Positions 47,501 through 59,387 of a DNA stretch of 64,000 nt are shown in pieces. Each line of letters starts with the position of its first letter. Positions within the stretch are counted from its first letter, which is position 1. The position numbers and the translations under genes are program-made. Source of the stretch: Blepharisma stoltei (taxonomy: Eukaryota; Ciliophora; Heterotrichea; Heterotrichida; Blepharismidae); assembly GCA_914767885.1 (NCBI GenBank), contig CAJZBQ010000010.1, forward strand, positions 558,001-622,000, read 5' to 3'. The notes beneath the pieces were generated by a model that saw only the letters and a program-made list of their open reading frames with translations, was not told where the DNA came from and did no database searches.

Positions 47501-49817
47501 TGCCTCTCTCTGCACCTAAATAATATTTACAGATAATCCTATAGACATTTTTGAATGTTTAGCCAAAATAATTTCAGTCTCCCTGAAAAAAGGGTCTGAT
47601 TCTGAAGAAAAAAGAAACAACGACGACTTTAAAAATTTTATAAAGGAAATTGCATGCGAAAGAGACTCCTATGCACTTATAACGACTATAAGAAAAGCAG
47701 CTGAACAGCTCTGTGACTGTGATCGAGCAGTTATTTTTATTCACGAAGAAAATGTGCTAGTTGCCAAACCTCAAGGACTAGAGCAGCAGCTGCCAGCTAA
47801 TTACAGCTTTTATGTAGGATATGGGATCCCAGGGACAGTTGCCTCTAAAAAGACTACAGAAAATATTAAAGACGCTTATAATGACCCTAGGTTCACCCCT
47901 GACGTCGACAGGCTAACTGGGTACCGAACTACAAGTATCCTGTGTATGCCTATTTTAGACTCAGAAAAACAAGTCCTTGCAGTAATAGAATTAATTAATA
48001 AGAGACACGCCACTTTTGATGCTAATGATGAAGAAACGATGGACTTATTCTGCGAAATGGTTTCAGCTGTATTAGAGAACTGTGGGCTTTTCGAAAAAAC
48101 TATTGAGGAGAGAGCTAGCTTGTTAGGGATTCTCAATAGCATTGGGAGCTATGCTTTGGCTCTGAATAGTGAAGGAAAATTAAGCTATGTTAATAAGCCG
48201 ATAGAAGGGGTGTTCGGGGTAAATGAATTTGTGGTTAAAAAATTCCATTATACAGACTGGCTTAAGAATAATCCATCATTGGTCAGTGATATCCAAAAAG
48301 TGTTTAACGATCCAAGCTTAAAACCTTACAAAACTTCTAAATTCATATACACCGAGTCCTTTAGGAGTTCTTCATTCCTCTCGATTCTGCCTATAAATGA
48401 CCAAGTTAAAAGCCAAAAATTCAACTACAGGATCCTCGGGCTAAAAGGAATCAACAAAGGCCAATTCGAAGGCGTGGTCATCATCTTAGAAGACTGCAGC
48501 AGCTTAGAAGAAATCCATATGAAATTCAAAGAAGTCAAATCCCAAATCAAAGCCTTAACAACTCCTTTACAAACAGAAACCGAGCTGCAGCGCTGCATAG
48601 GAGACTTAGAAGCAATAACTGAAAACGGCAACATCCAGCAGGAAATCAAAGACAACCTGCAAGACATAATGTCAAGGCTGAAATCTGGAAACCTCAACAG
48701 GCCTAAATATCGACTTGATGGCCCAGTTGACCAAATTGAGCAAGGCGTCGAAGCTTTAAAGTCTTTATTAGAAATTGACATGCCAGTGGAGCATGCAAGA
48801 ACTCGTAGATATTCATCAATCTCTGAAAGCTCGCCTGACAGCCTTGAATCTTATCAACAAAACGTATCTCTTGATGACATAAGAAATTGGAACTTTAACG
48901 CATTCAGCATAGAAGACCCAATAAGTTTTGCATTTTCCCTTATGAATGATTTTGATTTATTTAAGAGATTTAAGATAAGGGCTCACATTTTTGTGAATTT
49001 TGTAGAGGAGGTGAAACATATTTGTGACCAGAAAGGAAACCCGTTCCATAACTTTGAGCATAATTTAAGCGTGATGCATGGGACTTATATGCTTCTGGCC
49101 AGTACTTCGGCTGGGTCTTATTTTAAGCCTGCTGATATTTTGGCTCTGCTGGTAGGGTCGATTTGTCATGATTTAGACCATACAGGAAGAAATAACCCAT
49201 TTGAGTGTGCAAAATCGTCAAGGTTAGCTGTTTTGTATCATGATAAATCAGTGCTAGAGCAGCATCATGCTGCAACTGCGTTCTTTACAATGCAAAACGA
49301 AAATTGCAACATTTTCAAACATTTGAAGCCTAAGAAATTTAAATATATAAGGAAACTAATGATTGCAGCAATTCTACAAACTGATATGAGCAAGCATCTA
49401 GGCATGATTTCTCATATGACGAGAAGATTTAATGATACAACTGAAAATCCATTAGGGACACTTGAAAAAGATACAGAAAAATTGGCAGGGCTGCTGCTGC
49501 ATTCTTCAGATTTAGCTCATGGGACAAAAGATTTCTCGATTTATGAGATATGGTCTAGAAGGGTATGTGAAGAATTTTCTGAACAGTATAAAGAAGAAGT
49601 CGCTCTTGGGCTTACGCCGACTGGGTTTATGAAAGATTTGGATAAGCCGAAGGTGTATTATTCTAATGAAATCAATTTTATGAAGTTCGTGGTGAAGCCC
49701 CTGTGGGAGTGCTTGAATTTGTGGCTGAAGCCGAATTTAGGCAATTTCTTGCAAAATATTGAGAAAAATATTGAGGAGATGCAAGCGAGGTTGGAGAACG
49801 AAGATGAGACGTCATAA
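44543..49817 (+). CDS. GAF-PAS cyclic nucleotide phosphodiesterase
   Basis: The protein is about 1719 aa after removing two short inserts (47094-47157 and 47471-47525). Several GAF modules occupy the first two thirds (ACIPLVVEEWKVIGVVQLFNK, VVIVPILAKEFKDPTIGLIVIS, ILCMPILDSEKQVLAVIELINK with the NKXnF-like ending). A PAS-like stretch follows (residues about 1060-1180, LALNSEGKLSYVNKPIEGVFG). The C-terminal PDEase_I domain has FHNFEHNLSV, ICHDLDHTGRNN and HSSDLAHG. GAF-PDEs are regulated by cyclic nucleotides, so this enzyme may provide feedback on cGMP. TGA at 44790 and 45043 reads as Trp. The start may be at 44543 or the Met at 44552. It is a paralogue of the gene at 1-3037. Confidence 0.92.
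47094..47157. other. Short IES-like insert, 62 bp
   Basis: Joining TA 47094-47095 with TA 47156-47157 gives YNIGLILMKFSIDLVQS in frame. The insert holds in-frame TAG and TAA. Confidence 0.6.
47471..47525. other. Short IES-like insert, 53 bp
   Basis: Joining TA 47471-47472 with TA 47524-47525 gives FTAEDIFTDNPIDIFECL in frame. It is the shortest insert I can define, and its ends are less certain. Confidence 0.5.
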
Positions 49818-50295
49818 ATACTGTATATATTAAATATAGTTCCTGAATTTTAATAGATCATTATTGACTATTATTTTAATTTTAAAATAAATTTGTGCTT
49901 GCTAATTTTTTTAAAAAGTATATACGAAATGATAAATCTCCGTTTATGGGTTTCGAGGTGCCTAATCAGACTTATACAGGAGAAGACAAGTGCCCTGGAC
50001 CATATTTTTCTGGTCTTATATGCTGCCTGGCCATAGCGATCTATTAATGTGCATTGGCTATATATTCGAATTATAAATGAGTTAAAATTGCTATTAAATA
50101 TATTTGTTTGCGTATCTATGCTTATAGCTAGCTATATTTAATATTTCTCAAAATTATATTGAGCAATATTAAATTATTTGAAGAGACTATTAATTATATT
50201 AATTAACTCATACAATATAAATCTGATTATTTCCATTATTTTTTGCTATTTTATTTCAATATATCATTTCACAAATCAGAAAATATCTATTTTCT
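49818..50295. other. Intergenic region with a G+C-richer patch
   Basis: A patch at about 49935-50045 (TTTCGAGGTGCC...CTGCCTGGCCATAGCG) stands out from the AT-rich surroundings and may be a retroposon remnant. I could not find a target duplication. Confidence 0.35.
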
Positions 50296-50820
<525 letters not shown>

Positions 50821-50854
50821 TTATTTTGATATAAATAAAATATGATATATTTAA

Positions 50855-51393
50855 GGTTCCATGCACAATTAAAAATGGAGCGCATGAATTAGGGTCCTTG
50901 TCCCCTAAGGTCATCCTAGTGAGGGAAGTTCAGTCTTTCTGAAGGATATTGGCGCTGGAACTGCTTCGGCAGTTCCTGGTGTGCTTGAATCAAGTTCAAG
51001 GAAGGAAGAGAGACTCGTCTAGGTCATAGGCTACTGTAACGGTTCGACGGTTAGGCCGATTCCACCTACCGTTGTTCAGAGCTGTTAGCCAGTGATGGAA
51101 TTCAGGAAGGATGAGCTTGCATTGTCAGATCCTAAGCTAAGTGGGGGTCGACGAAGTGCTATCGTAATCTTAAATCTTAAAGGTTCCATGTCAAATGATC
51201 GCGCATTTTTGATAGTTTATATTTCATCGAAGTACATTTGTTTTGAAATTTTTTTAATAGTGAGGCATTTGGGTGAAATTTAACGGCTTTTCAGTCAAGT
51301 GTCTCACTATCAAAAATTTTCAACCTATTTTCGACTATATGCGCTTCGGTGAAATGTACACTATAAAAAGTACACGATCATTGGACCTGCACC
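50855..51393. mobile_element. MITE-like family D copy split by a retroposon
   Basis: The best-preserved D copy spans 51182-51393 with inverted ends of about 35 bp (left GGTTCCATGTCAAATGATCG, right CGATCATTGGACCTGCACC). The first nine bases (GGTTCCATG) also occur at 50855-50863, because retroposon R7 inserted within the left terminal repeat. Confidence 0.7.
50864..51179 (+). mobile_element. Retroposon R7 inserted in a MITE, 316 bp
   Basis: The 11-bp duplication AAGGTTCCATG lies at 50853 and 51180. The right end carries a tail GTAATCTTAAATCTTAAA. The body is G+C-richer with several small hairpins (GGAACTGCTTCGGCAGTTCC, ACGGTTCGACGG). It has no long ORF. Confidence 0.75.
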
Positions 51394-52191
51394 AATATTT
51401 AGAATAAACAAAAAAATGGGTAAAATTTCACATTTATCCTTTTTGAGATTTTTCGATTAAATATTAGACTAATAATTTAGTGATTTTAAATTCATTAAAA
51501 GGTGTAAGATTGAAATATAACTTTTATGCAAGATTTATAAAATTTATAATAGTAAATTTTAAGTCTTGAGCGGTGTTGTAATATTTAAAAAGGCAAATTT
51601 TAGTTAAAATTTCTAATAGTAAGTTAACAAAAAAATCTCACCAGGGAAATAAATTAAAAATCTGTATCTCTGATATTCAAACTTTGCCTTAAGCTGAATT
51701 ACAATAGCTCACATAATCTACAAATCACCTACCTTAATTATACATAATACGCAAATTAATTTGTGTTTACAAACATGAAATGGTGAATAAAATGGCTTGG
51801 TAGCCAAGATCAGTATTATTCAAGTAGCCTTTACCTTCTTGTTTAAAATTCCATAAAATAAATCCCATTTTTTTAAGCTTTAATCAGCATTGCCCATATT
51901 CCGCTTTTCCAAAGATTCCCACAATTTTTCATACAAAAAAAATTATACCAAATTTTCTATATTTCCCTAATACCAAATCAAGCCATTTTTATTCTCAATA
52001 CACCCTCAATCATCATAAATTTAATGATTTCCTACAAGGCTCATAAGGCTCTAATAAATATTTCTCCAATCCTCGTTCCTTCATAAAATCCAAAATGTCG
52101 CATAAAAATAACACTAATCTAATATAATCCATAGAAATATCATTTCCCGCACGTCTATTTTTTTATTTTATAAATAAATCCTAAAATATTG
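51394..52191. other. AT-rich intergenic region
   Basis: No ORF, no terminal repeats and no G+C-rich patch are seen upstream of the hairpin element and H+-ATPase gene. Confidence 0.4.
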
Positions 52192-52347
52192 TACCGTTAT
52201 TTGCAGATTTTTGAACTTTACCACCTAAGTGTGGAATTTTTTTCCGCGTGTGAAAAGAGGGTTCCACATGTGAAATCAAAAGGGCTCCACACGCGGAAAA
52301 AATTCCACACTTAAGTGGTAAAGTTCAAAAATCTGCAAATAACGATA
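52192..52347. mobile_element. Long-hairpin MITE family E, TA-flanked
   Basis: Near-perfect inverted arms of about 57 bp (from CGTTATTTGCAGATTTTTG at 52195 to its complement ending 52344) surround a short centre with nested CCACATGTG-type repeats. The flanks read TAC...GATA, consistent with a TA target. It lies about 90 bp upstream of the H+-ATPase start, possibly in its promoter. Confidence 0.75.
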
Positions 52348-52436
52348 TCTATAAACCTGCAAATAAAATATATAGATATACATCTTACCTTAAGAAGCAA
52401 TAACTTGCCATTAGTTGTCGAATAATAATAGTGGTG

Positions 52437-55400
52437 ATGGCAAGCTACGAGAAGATTAAAGACGAAGTCAATGAAGAGCCAAAAGAGAAAGCAACTAACT
52501 CTACCCCCGCTCCAGAGGGGGTTATTATTTTTTTTTTAAAAAAAATTATATAGAAATTTTATAGATATTTTTTTCAAAAACTAAAAAATTTTGAATTTGT
52601 AAAAATTGAGGAGCAAAAATTATATTTTAAGTGCAAGCTGTTTAAAATTAACAGAATTAGTTAGACTTCATTATAATAATTATCATCTATATATCAAGTT
52701 TTTTTCATAAAAAATTTTTGTTCGCTCACGGAGGGGGGAGTAAGTTAACCCCAGAGCAGATGGCAGATATGAACACACCTGAATCTGGGCTCACAAGTGC
52801 AGAAGCCGCCAGAAGACTAGCAAGGGACGGGTAAAGCTTATATAGGCCAAACATGCTGCCGGAGAAAAGGGTGAACCCTTTTTTGAAGTTCTTAAGCTAC
52901 TTCTGGGGCCCAATGCCAGGGATGATTTGGGCAGCCATTTTGATAGAACTGATTAGGCTGTCGTGACTGGACTTCGGAGTCCTGATGATTTTGCAGTTCG
53001 TGAATGGCTTTGTAGGCTGGTATGAAGAAAAAAATGCAGGAAACGCAATTGAAGCTCTCAAGAAGAACATGGCTCCAAAGGCAAAATGTAAAAGAAATGG
53101 GCAATATGACACAATCAATGCTAAAGATCTAGTTATAGGAGATAGAATTAACTTAAAGCTGGGAGATATAATTCCCGCTGACGCAGTCTTAGGACCAGGC
53201 TTTGCTGAGATCGACCAATCAGCTTTAACTGGTGAGTCTTTAGCGGTCATGAAATATGAAGGCGATACTGTCTATCAAGGCTCTGTCTGCAAAAGAGGCG
53301 ACCTAGAAGCTATAGTTATGGCTACAGGAGCCAGGACATTTTTTGGGAGGACTTCAGCACTTGTAGGCTCTGTAAACCAGCGTGGGAACTTCCAAAAGGT
53401 CCTATTAAAAGTAGCCTTTTCGTTACTTATAGTTTCTGTCGTTCTGGTCATCGTAATTCTTATAGTGAACTTGGCAAAAGGTAACAATTTCCTTGAAACT
53501 TTATCAATTTGTGTTGTTTTACTTGTCGCCTCAATCCCAATCGCTATGCAAGTGGTATGTACAGCCACCATGGCTGTGGGTGCCCACGCATTAGCAACCC
53601 GAAAAGCCATTGTCAGTCGTCTAACTGCTATAGAAGAGCTCGCAGGCATGAAAATCCTGTGTAGTGACAAGACTGGGACACTCACAAAAAATGAACTGAC
53701 GATCCAAAATCCAGTCCTTCTTAAGGATTATAAAGCAGAAGACTTATTTTTAGTTGCAGGACTTGCAGCTAAAAGGGAAGTTGGCTCACAAGACGCTATC
53801 GACAAATGCATCACTGAGTATGCCTATGAAAAATGCAAGATCAGCTATGATGGCTACGAAGAAGAAGAATTCGTCCCATTTGACCCAAAAATTAAAAGAA
53901 CTGAAGCAACAGTTAGGAACAGAAAAGGAGAAATTTTCAGATGCACAAAAGGAGCGCCACAAGTGGTTTTAGCTATGGCAGCTGACCCAAGCATTGAAGA
54001 AGAAGTCTCTGGACATGTGATGGACTTAGCTTCAAGAGGCTACAGGACACTTGGAGTTGCCAAAATGGACCCTGGCCAAACCAAATGGAGCATGATAGGC
54101 TTGATTTCTTTATACGATCCTCCTAGAGATGACACCAAAGAAACCATTCAAAAAGCTTTACAAATGGAAGTCAAGGTAAAAATGATCACTGGCGACCAGC
54201 TTGCAATTGCAAAAGAAACTGCAAGACTGTTAAACATGGGCGATAAAATTTATAACTCAGAAATGCTCCAAGCTGAAACAAGCGTGGTAAGTAAAGAAAT
54301 TTTGGACTCCATGGTAGAAGAAGCTGACGGATTCGCTGAAGTCTTCCCTGAGCATAAGTTTGCTATTGTAAAAATGCTTCAGGAAAGAGGTTTTCGATGT
54401 GGAATGACTGGAGATGGAGTAAATGATGCCCCAGCATTAAAAAAAGCTGACGTAGGGATTGCAGTGGATGGGGCTACTGACGCTGCCAGAGCAGCTGCTG
54501 ATATTGTCCTGACTAGTCCAGGGCTTAGTGTGATTATAGAAGCTATATATAGAGCTAGAAAGACTTTCCAAAGGATGAATAATTACTGCGGGCGAGATAT
54601 GCGGCGGCTAGGGGCGAAGCGTCGATAGAAGGCTTGGCCGGTTGGGCTGACCACCGCGATTCCAAGATGGCTCCGTGACGTCACTAGTTAGCTAAAAGTT
54701 TCATTTTGGGATGCGGCACTAGACACCTTAAACACCGAATAATTAAGTTAAGTTAAGAATAATTACTGCACCTATAGAATTGCTTGTACCTTCCAGATCA
54801 TTATTTTCTTCTTCATCACTATGGTCGCTGTCGACCCCTCTGATGATTTCACCTGCAAAGGCCACGGCTGCAGCAATGTTCCCAATACATTTGCGTTACC
54901 TGTGATATGCCTTGTCATTATGGTAATTTTAAATGATGGGCTGATCATTTCAATTGCTTATGATAAAGTGACGGTAAATAAAAAGCCTGAGGCGTGGAAT
55001 ATGATCCTTATTTTTTCAAACTCGACTGTTCTAGGCTTTATTGCTTTTATTTCGTCACTGATTTTGCTATTGTTGTGCTTAGACAATATGAACGGTGATG
55101 ACAGAAATGTTTTCCTCAAGGCTTTTGGAATTGAAGCTATGAGATATGGAGAAATTCTGACCATTATTTTTATGAAGGTCTCTATTTCGAATTTTTTAAC
55201 GGTATTTTCAGCCAGAACTATGAGCTGGTTCTGGACGAGAGCGCCTGGGAAACTGCTGTTCAGTGCTGATATGTTTGGAATAATTGTGTGCTTGTTCCTG
55301 TCCTGCTATTGGTTTTTAAATATTAGTGTAGGAGAAAGTAGCAATATTCCTGATATGAAGCCGATCAGTTGGGGAGTCACTATGTGGATCTTAGGCTATG

Positions 55401-55732
55401 ACGTAATTTTCTTTATTTTGCAAGATTAAATTAATTTTTTTTTTTAATTTTCAGGACAAATTGTGCTTGTTTATGTGCCATTTTTATATTAAAATTGTCA
55501 ATTTGCATTGGCTTAGAAATTATTTGTATTGCAAGATATAGCCAAAATTTTGATGATAAGAGTTTTTGATGCTTATTATAAATCCCAAGGAAAAGAAGGT
55601 GGTTACTCAGGAAACACGCTTGGTGAATCATTTTTGCTATTCTCAGATTCAAGAGATCCTAAAAATTATAGGAAGTCAATTGTCACTAGAAGATCTATGG
55701 TCGCTGCTCAAGATGTCCATGGAGGTCGTTAA
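52437..55732 (+). CDS. P-type plasma-membrane H+-ATPase (P3A)
   Basis: The 914-aa protein results after removing a family B MITE (52496-52742, 245 bp), a 15-nt intron (52831-52845), retroposon R8 with one duplication (180 bp) and a 111-bp insert (55418-55537). The total is divisible by three. Motifs are DGPNMLPEK at the N-terminus, DQSALTGES, the phosphorylation site CSDKTGTLT, MTGDGVNDAPALKKADVGIA and RMNNYCTYRIACTFQ at the start of the C-terminal membrane bundle. It pumps protons at the expense of ATP, as in plants and fungi. TGA near 52965 reads as Trp. A cytosolic C-terminal tail (SIVTRRSMVAAQDVHGGR) follows the last membrane segment. Confidence 0.95.
52496..52742. mobile_element. MITE family B copy acting as an IES, 245 bp
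   Basis: The ends are TAACTCTACCCCCGCTCC and CTCACGGAGGGGGGAGTAA. The core GCAAGCTGTTTAAAATTAAC is shared with other B copies. Removal joins EPKEKAT to KLTPEQMADMN in frame. Confidence 0.88.
52831..52845 (+). other. 15-nt spliceosomal intron of the H+-ATPase
   Basis: GTAAAGCTTATATAG. Removal gives LARDGPNMLPEK, the conserved start of the first membrane region. Confidence 0.9.
54590..54756 (+). mobile_element. Retroposon R8 in the H+-ATPase, 167 bp
   Basis: The perfect 13-bp duplication GAATAATTACTGC lies at 54577 and 54757. The right end is a microsatellite tail (AATTAAGTTAAGTTAA). The body is G+C-rich (GGGCGAGATATGCGGCGGC). Removal restores KTFQRMNNYCTYRIACTFQ. Confidence 0.9.
55418..55537. 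other. 111-bp insert flanked by TTGCAAGAT, no TA pointer
   Basis: The 9-bp direct repeat TTGCAAGAT (55418-55426 and 55529-55537) flanks an AT-rich insert with an immediate in-frame TAA. Removing one repeat plus the insert gives VIFFILQDIAKILMIRV, matching the last membrane segment. TA-based joins do not give this product. Confidence 0.7.
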
Positions 55733-55747
55733 GATAATCTAATACTT

Positions 55748-56458
55748 ATTCCCCCATTAAAATTGGAACAAAAAAACTGTTACAATTAAATGGGGCGTTT
55801 ATTTTTTTAAAAAAAAAATTAATTATGCAATATTTTTGAATTTTAATTTATTTATATGAAGAATTAATTAAAAAAATAATCGATTCAGTGTGAAAGCTTT
55901 TTAAATAATATTCTACTTGCATTTTACCCATTAAATTAGACAGAATTACTTTTAGAAAATAAGTTTAATTATAAAATTATCCTATTGAAAACAATTTTAC
56001 TACAATTTAAAGGAGGTTAAAATACCCAAATAGTAAAAATTTAATTTAGAGACCACTTTTAGGTTTTTTTTGCTCCCACAGCTATCTTAAACGCCGCACT
56101 GGGTCGAGTCGCGCCATCTTCCTTCGCTGATAAAGAGTACCTTGGCTTTTTCACGACGAGGACATCATTATTGAAGTTGGGCTTTGAAAACTCTTCTTTG
56201 AGCTTGAATCCATAAGGCACCCTAAAGGTCCCAGCCTAAATTCGATTTCTTAGGTCAGGAGTCCGTAGGAAAACCGCAAGACTCATGCTTCCCTGATATA
56301 GCTGAGATAATTTCACTAGGAGAAACCAAGCCATAATTAAAACCCGCAAGAGAAGTTTTTGATAAAATTCAAACGACACCATATTTTTAATTTCTGTTAA
56401 AGTACCAAAAAATGGAAATTTTACCTATATTTTATTCCAATTTAACGAGGGTGAGTCA
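55748..56458. mobile_element. MITE family A copy carrying a nested insertion
   Basis: The left end TTCCCCCATTAAAATTGGAAC and right end TTTACCTATATTTTATTCC + AATTTAACGAGGGTGAG belong to one family A element. Its subterminal region is split at 56016-56410 by a 365-bp insert. It lies between the H+-ATPase and calcineurin genes. Confidence 0.65.
56031..56395 (-). pseudogene. Retroposed gene fragment inside a MITE
   Basis: The insert is flanked by GTTAAAATACCCAAA (56016) and GTTAAAGTACCAAAA (56396), a 15-bp duplication with two differences. Its minus strand is codon-rich and G+C-richer. The 5' half is open in one frame (SPSEIISAISGKHESCGFPT) and the 3' half in another (GTFRVPYGFKLKEEF...KIAVGAKKT, TAA at 56058-56060), so the frame is broken. 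No intron is seen. It may be a processed copy of a cellular mRNA. I do not recognise the parent. Confidence 0.5.
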
Positions 56459-56607
56459 AGATAGTTTAAATAATGTCATAACTATCCTGCACAAACAACA
56501 CAAACAATAATCCTGAAAAGCAATTATTTAATTTTTATAAAAAATTAAAATCTATTTTTCCTCTAATTCTACATATTTTTATCATTACCTATATTATTTT
56601 CTTATTA

Positions 56608-58220
56608 ATGGAGCCACTCTTAGATCCACTACGTGACAGGGCGGTTCAAGATCTTACGCCACCTCCTCATAGAGCTCTGGACAGAGTAAAGCTTTATCCT
56701 AGAGGAATTGCGAACCCTCCTGATTGGATAGTCCTGAGAGACCACTTGCAAGCTGAAGGTAGAATTGCAAAGCAAGATTGTTTATTACTGATAAGACAAG
56801 CCTCTGACCTATTAAGGAGGGAGAGAAATTTATTAGAGTTGAAAGACCCAGTATCTGTAGTAGGGGATATTCATGGCCAGTATTATGACTTATTAAGGCT
56901 GCTTGAGCTGGGTGGAGATCCGAATCGAACAAAGTATTTATTATTTTTCTCTTAAATTAATTAAAGCTTTTTATATCTAAATAGCCATTTTAACTATAAA
57001 ATAAACCAATTTTAATGGTAAATTTATCAGTATTAGTATATTTTTAGGAGATTATGTAGATAGAGGCTCTTTTTCTATAGAAGTCACCCTCCTCTTATAC
57101 GCAGTCAAGCTTAACTTTCCTCAAACAGTTTTTATGCTGCGAGGAAACCACGAATGCCGACAGATGACATCTTTTTTTAACTTCCGTGAAGAAACGCTTT
57201 ATAAATACGATACAGAGGTATATGACGCTATAATGGAGAGCTTTGACGCCTTACCTTTAGCTTGTATAGTGAATAATAAGTTTATCGCTCTTCACGGAGG
57301 CATTTCCCCTGAACTGTTGACCTTAGAAGACATTTCCAGGCTCAGCCGCTTCCAAGAGCCTCCACGGCAAGGCCTTTTTTGCGATATTTTATGAAGTGAC
57401 CCAGTAGACAGTGAAACAGGAAGCTGCCCAGAAAAATACAGAGTCAACACAGTCAGAGGCTGTAGCTTTTATTTCGGGCTATCAGCCGCAAATGGATTTC
57501 TAAAAAAAAATCGGCTGCTTTCAATCCTAAGAGCCCACGAAGCACAGCTAGATGGGTACAAAATGCACAGATGAAGCGGGACTTCAGAGTTCCCTTGTGT
57601 GATTACAGTATTTTCAGCACCAAATTACTGCGACGTTTACAACAATAAAGGCGCAATTTTGAAGTTCGATAACAATACCCTCAATATCCAGCAGTTTAAT
57701 TATACAGCGCACCCTTATATTTTGCCGAATTTCATGGGACTTTTTGAATGGAGCATTCCATTTGTGATAGAAAAAGTGCTTGAAATGATAAAAACTGTAA
57801 TTAAGCCAGCAAATGAAATTGAAGCAAAAAGAGGAGCTGATGTAGGCGAACAGGTAAAAAAACTGCAAGAGGATGTCAGAGAGGCGAAAGTATATCCAAA
57901 AAAATTTTTTTCTATTTAAAACACATTTCAAAAGGGATTTTCTATAAAATTTATAATATAAAAATCCTTTATGATACCAAAATTTCTTATTTTGTATAGA
58001 AATTTTCAGGAACAAAGTTAAAGCGGTTACAAAGATGATCAAGATGTTTAAGACTCTCAGAGAAGAAAAAGAAATCATTATGCAATTGAAAGGGCTGTGC
58101 CCTGATAATAAAGTACCGAGAGGGCTGCTGCTACAAGGAAGAGAAGCGATTCTAGGAGCAGTTGACTCGTTTTCACAAGCCAAAACTTGGGATATAATAA
58201 ATGAAAAAAGACCAGACTAA
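56608..58220 (+). CDS. Calcineurin catalytic subunit A (PP2B)
   Basis: The 476-aa protein results after removing two IESs (56939-57040, 100 bp; 57913-57996, 82 bp). The metallophosphatase motifs are [19 protein letters not shown] (rebuilt across the first IES), RGNHECRQ and [15 protein letters not shown]. The calcineurin-specific block [14 protein letters not shown] and the helix that binds the B subunit ([15 protein letters not shown]) follow. The C-terminus has the calmodulin-binding-like [14 protein letters not shown] and the [15 protein letters not shown] region. TGA at 57392 and 57572 reads as Trp. It is a calcium/calmodulin-activated Ser/Thr phosphatase and the natural antagonist of the CDPK at 24-26 kb. 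Confidence 0.96.
56939..57040. other. IES, 100 bp, TA-bounded, in calcineurin
   Basis: Joining TA 56939-56940 with TA 57039-57040 gives [14 protein letters not shown], the invariant metal-binding motif. Confidence 0.92.
57913..57996. other. IES, 82 bp, TA-bounded, in calcineurin
   Basis: Joining TA 57913-57914 with TA 57995-57996 gives [20 protein letters not shown], leading into the calmodulin-binding region. Confidence 0.8.
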
Positions 58221-58277
58221 TTGAGTGTTAGAAAAGAATTTTAAATTTAAATTAAAATTCAGTATTTTGAGGTAACA

Positions 58278-58845
58278 TTAAAGGGAGACTAAAGCACTCT
58301 CTGAGCTGCGAAGTCGGAGATTTCGCTTGCAGTTTGGGCAGTTGCTTTGCCGCATAAGCCAAATGTCAATGCAGCGCAGATGGAAACGGTGACCACATGG
58401 CATGATTCTAACCTTTTCTCTGACTTGTAGGTCTTCTAGGCAGACTGAGCATATAAAAGCTCCTCGTTCTGGGCTATTTATTTCGCTGACATTAAATTTT
58501 AGAATAGACCCAGGGGAAAGTCCTCTTGCACTTGAGGTAAAGCTAGGGGCATCTTCGTTTCCATATTGCTCTATTAGCTGCGTGTATTCGCCTTCTATAA
58601 CCCTATTCCTTAAATAGCTTAAAATTGATATAGCAGTATATAAAGAATAAGAGAAAGGATGCACAAAAGGAAAATATATTTATAAATAAATATATAAATA
58701 AATAATAAGCAGCGGGAAAAAAATTTCAATATAAAGAATATCATAATTGAAGTTGTATAAGCAATAATCCAGCTATAAAATACAACAAGTCATAGAGCAA
58801 AATATCATTTTTCCTGAGGATTTTTGAAGCATTCTGATCCGACAT
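58278..58845 (-). CDS. Membrane RING-H2 ubiquitin ligase-like protein
   Basis: The C-terminal 125 residues contain a RING-H2 finger (CSVCLEDL...CGHRFHLRCIDIW...CPNCKR) in C3H2C3 order. The upstream exon starts at 58845 (MSDQNASKILRKNDILLYDL) and encodes two or three hydrophobic segments with TGA as Trp. The two parts are out of frame by one base across an AT-repeat (TTTATTTATATATTTATTT, about 58673-58700). Either a very short insert or an assembly error lies there. A membrane-bound E3 role is the family expectation. Confidence 0.75.
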
Positions 58846-58889
58846 ATTTAGCTTGCGACTGAACTTCTGCAAATCAGAAAGTTCCAATT

Positions 58890-59147
58890 ATGATTCAAGC
58901 TAAGAAAATAGGGTATATAACGCCTACAGAAATGATTGAACTTAATGAAAAAGATCTAGAAAATGCTTGGAAACATCAAGGCTCATTGGGTTCATTTTCA
59001 GCAAAATTTTCTAATATGTGGGTAAATCTGATTAGCGCTAATAATGCACAGGACACTAAAAGTCATATTTCTATAGGTTTTACGCATGACCTTCATAATT
59101 TTTACGTAAAATCTTGCCATGTGACCATCAGTTCTGCTGCTGCATAA
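58890..59147 (+). CDS. Hypothetical small protein, 85 aa
   Basis: This is an uninterrupted frame with one moderately helical N-terminus (TPTEMIELNEKDLENAWKHQ). There is no signal peptide, membrane segment or known motif. It lies head-to-head with the RING gene, 44 bp between starts. It may be real or a 3' piece of a gene broken by inserts. I do not recognise it. Confidence 0.45.
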   Translation: MIQAKKIGYITPTEMIELNEKDLENAWKHQGSLGSFSAKFSNMWVNLISANNAQDTKSHISIGFTHDLHNFYVKSCHVTISSAAA

Positions 59148-59387
59148 AAGATTGCTAAGCCAATAAAAACATCGTGACTTTATAAATCATACCATGATAA
59201 TCGTACAGGCATATTTTAATTATTTTTAGATTTCATTATTATTTTCTATGACTATTATATACTAGTAAGCATATAAAACTAAAATTGTAATTAAAAAACT
59301 CAATAATTTACATGCTAGAATATGAATTTATAATAGGAAACTGAGTTAAATAATCTTTGATTTTCTGGGGGTATAATAATTTATAAC

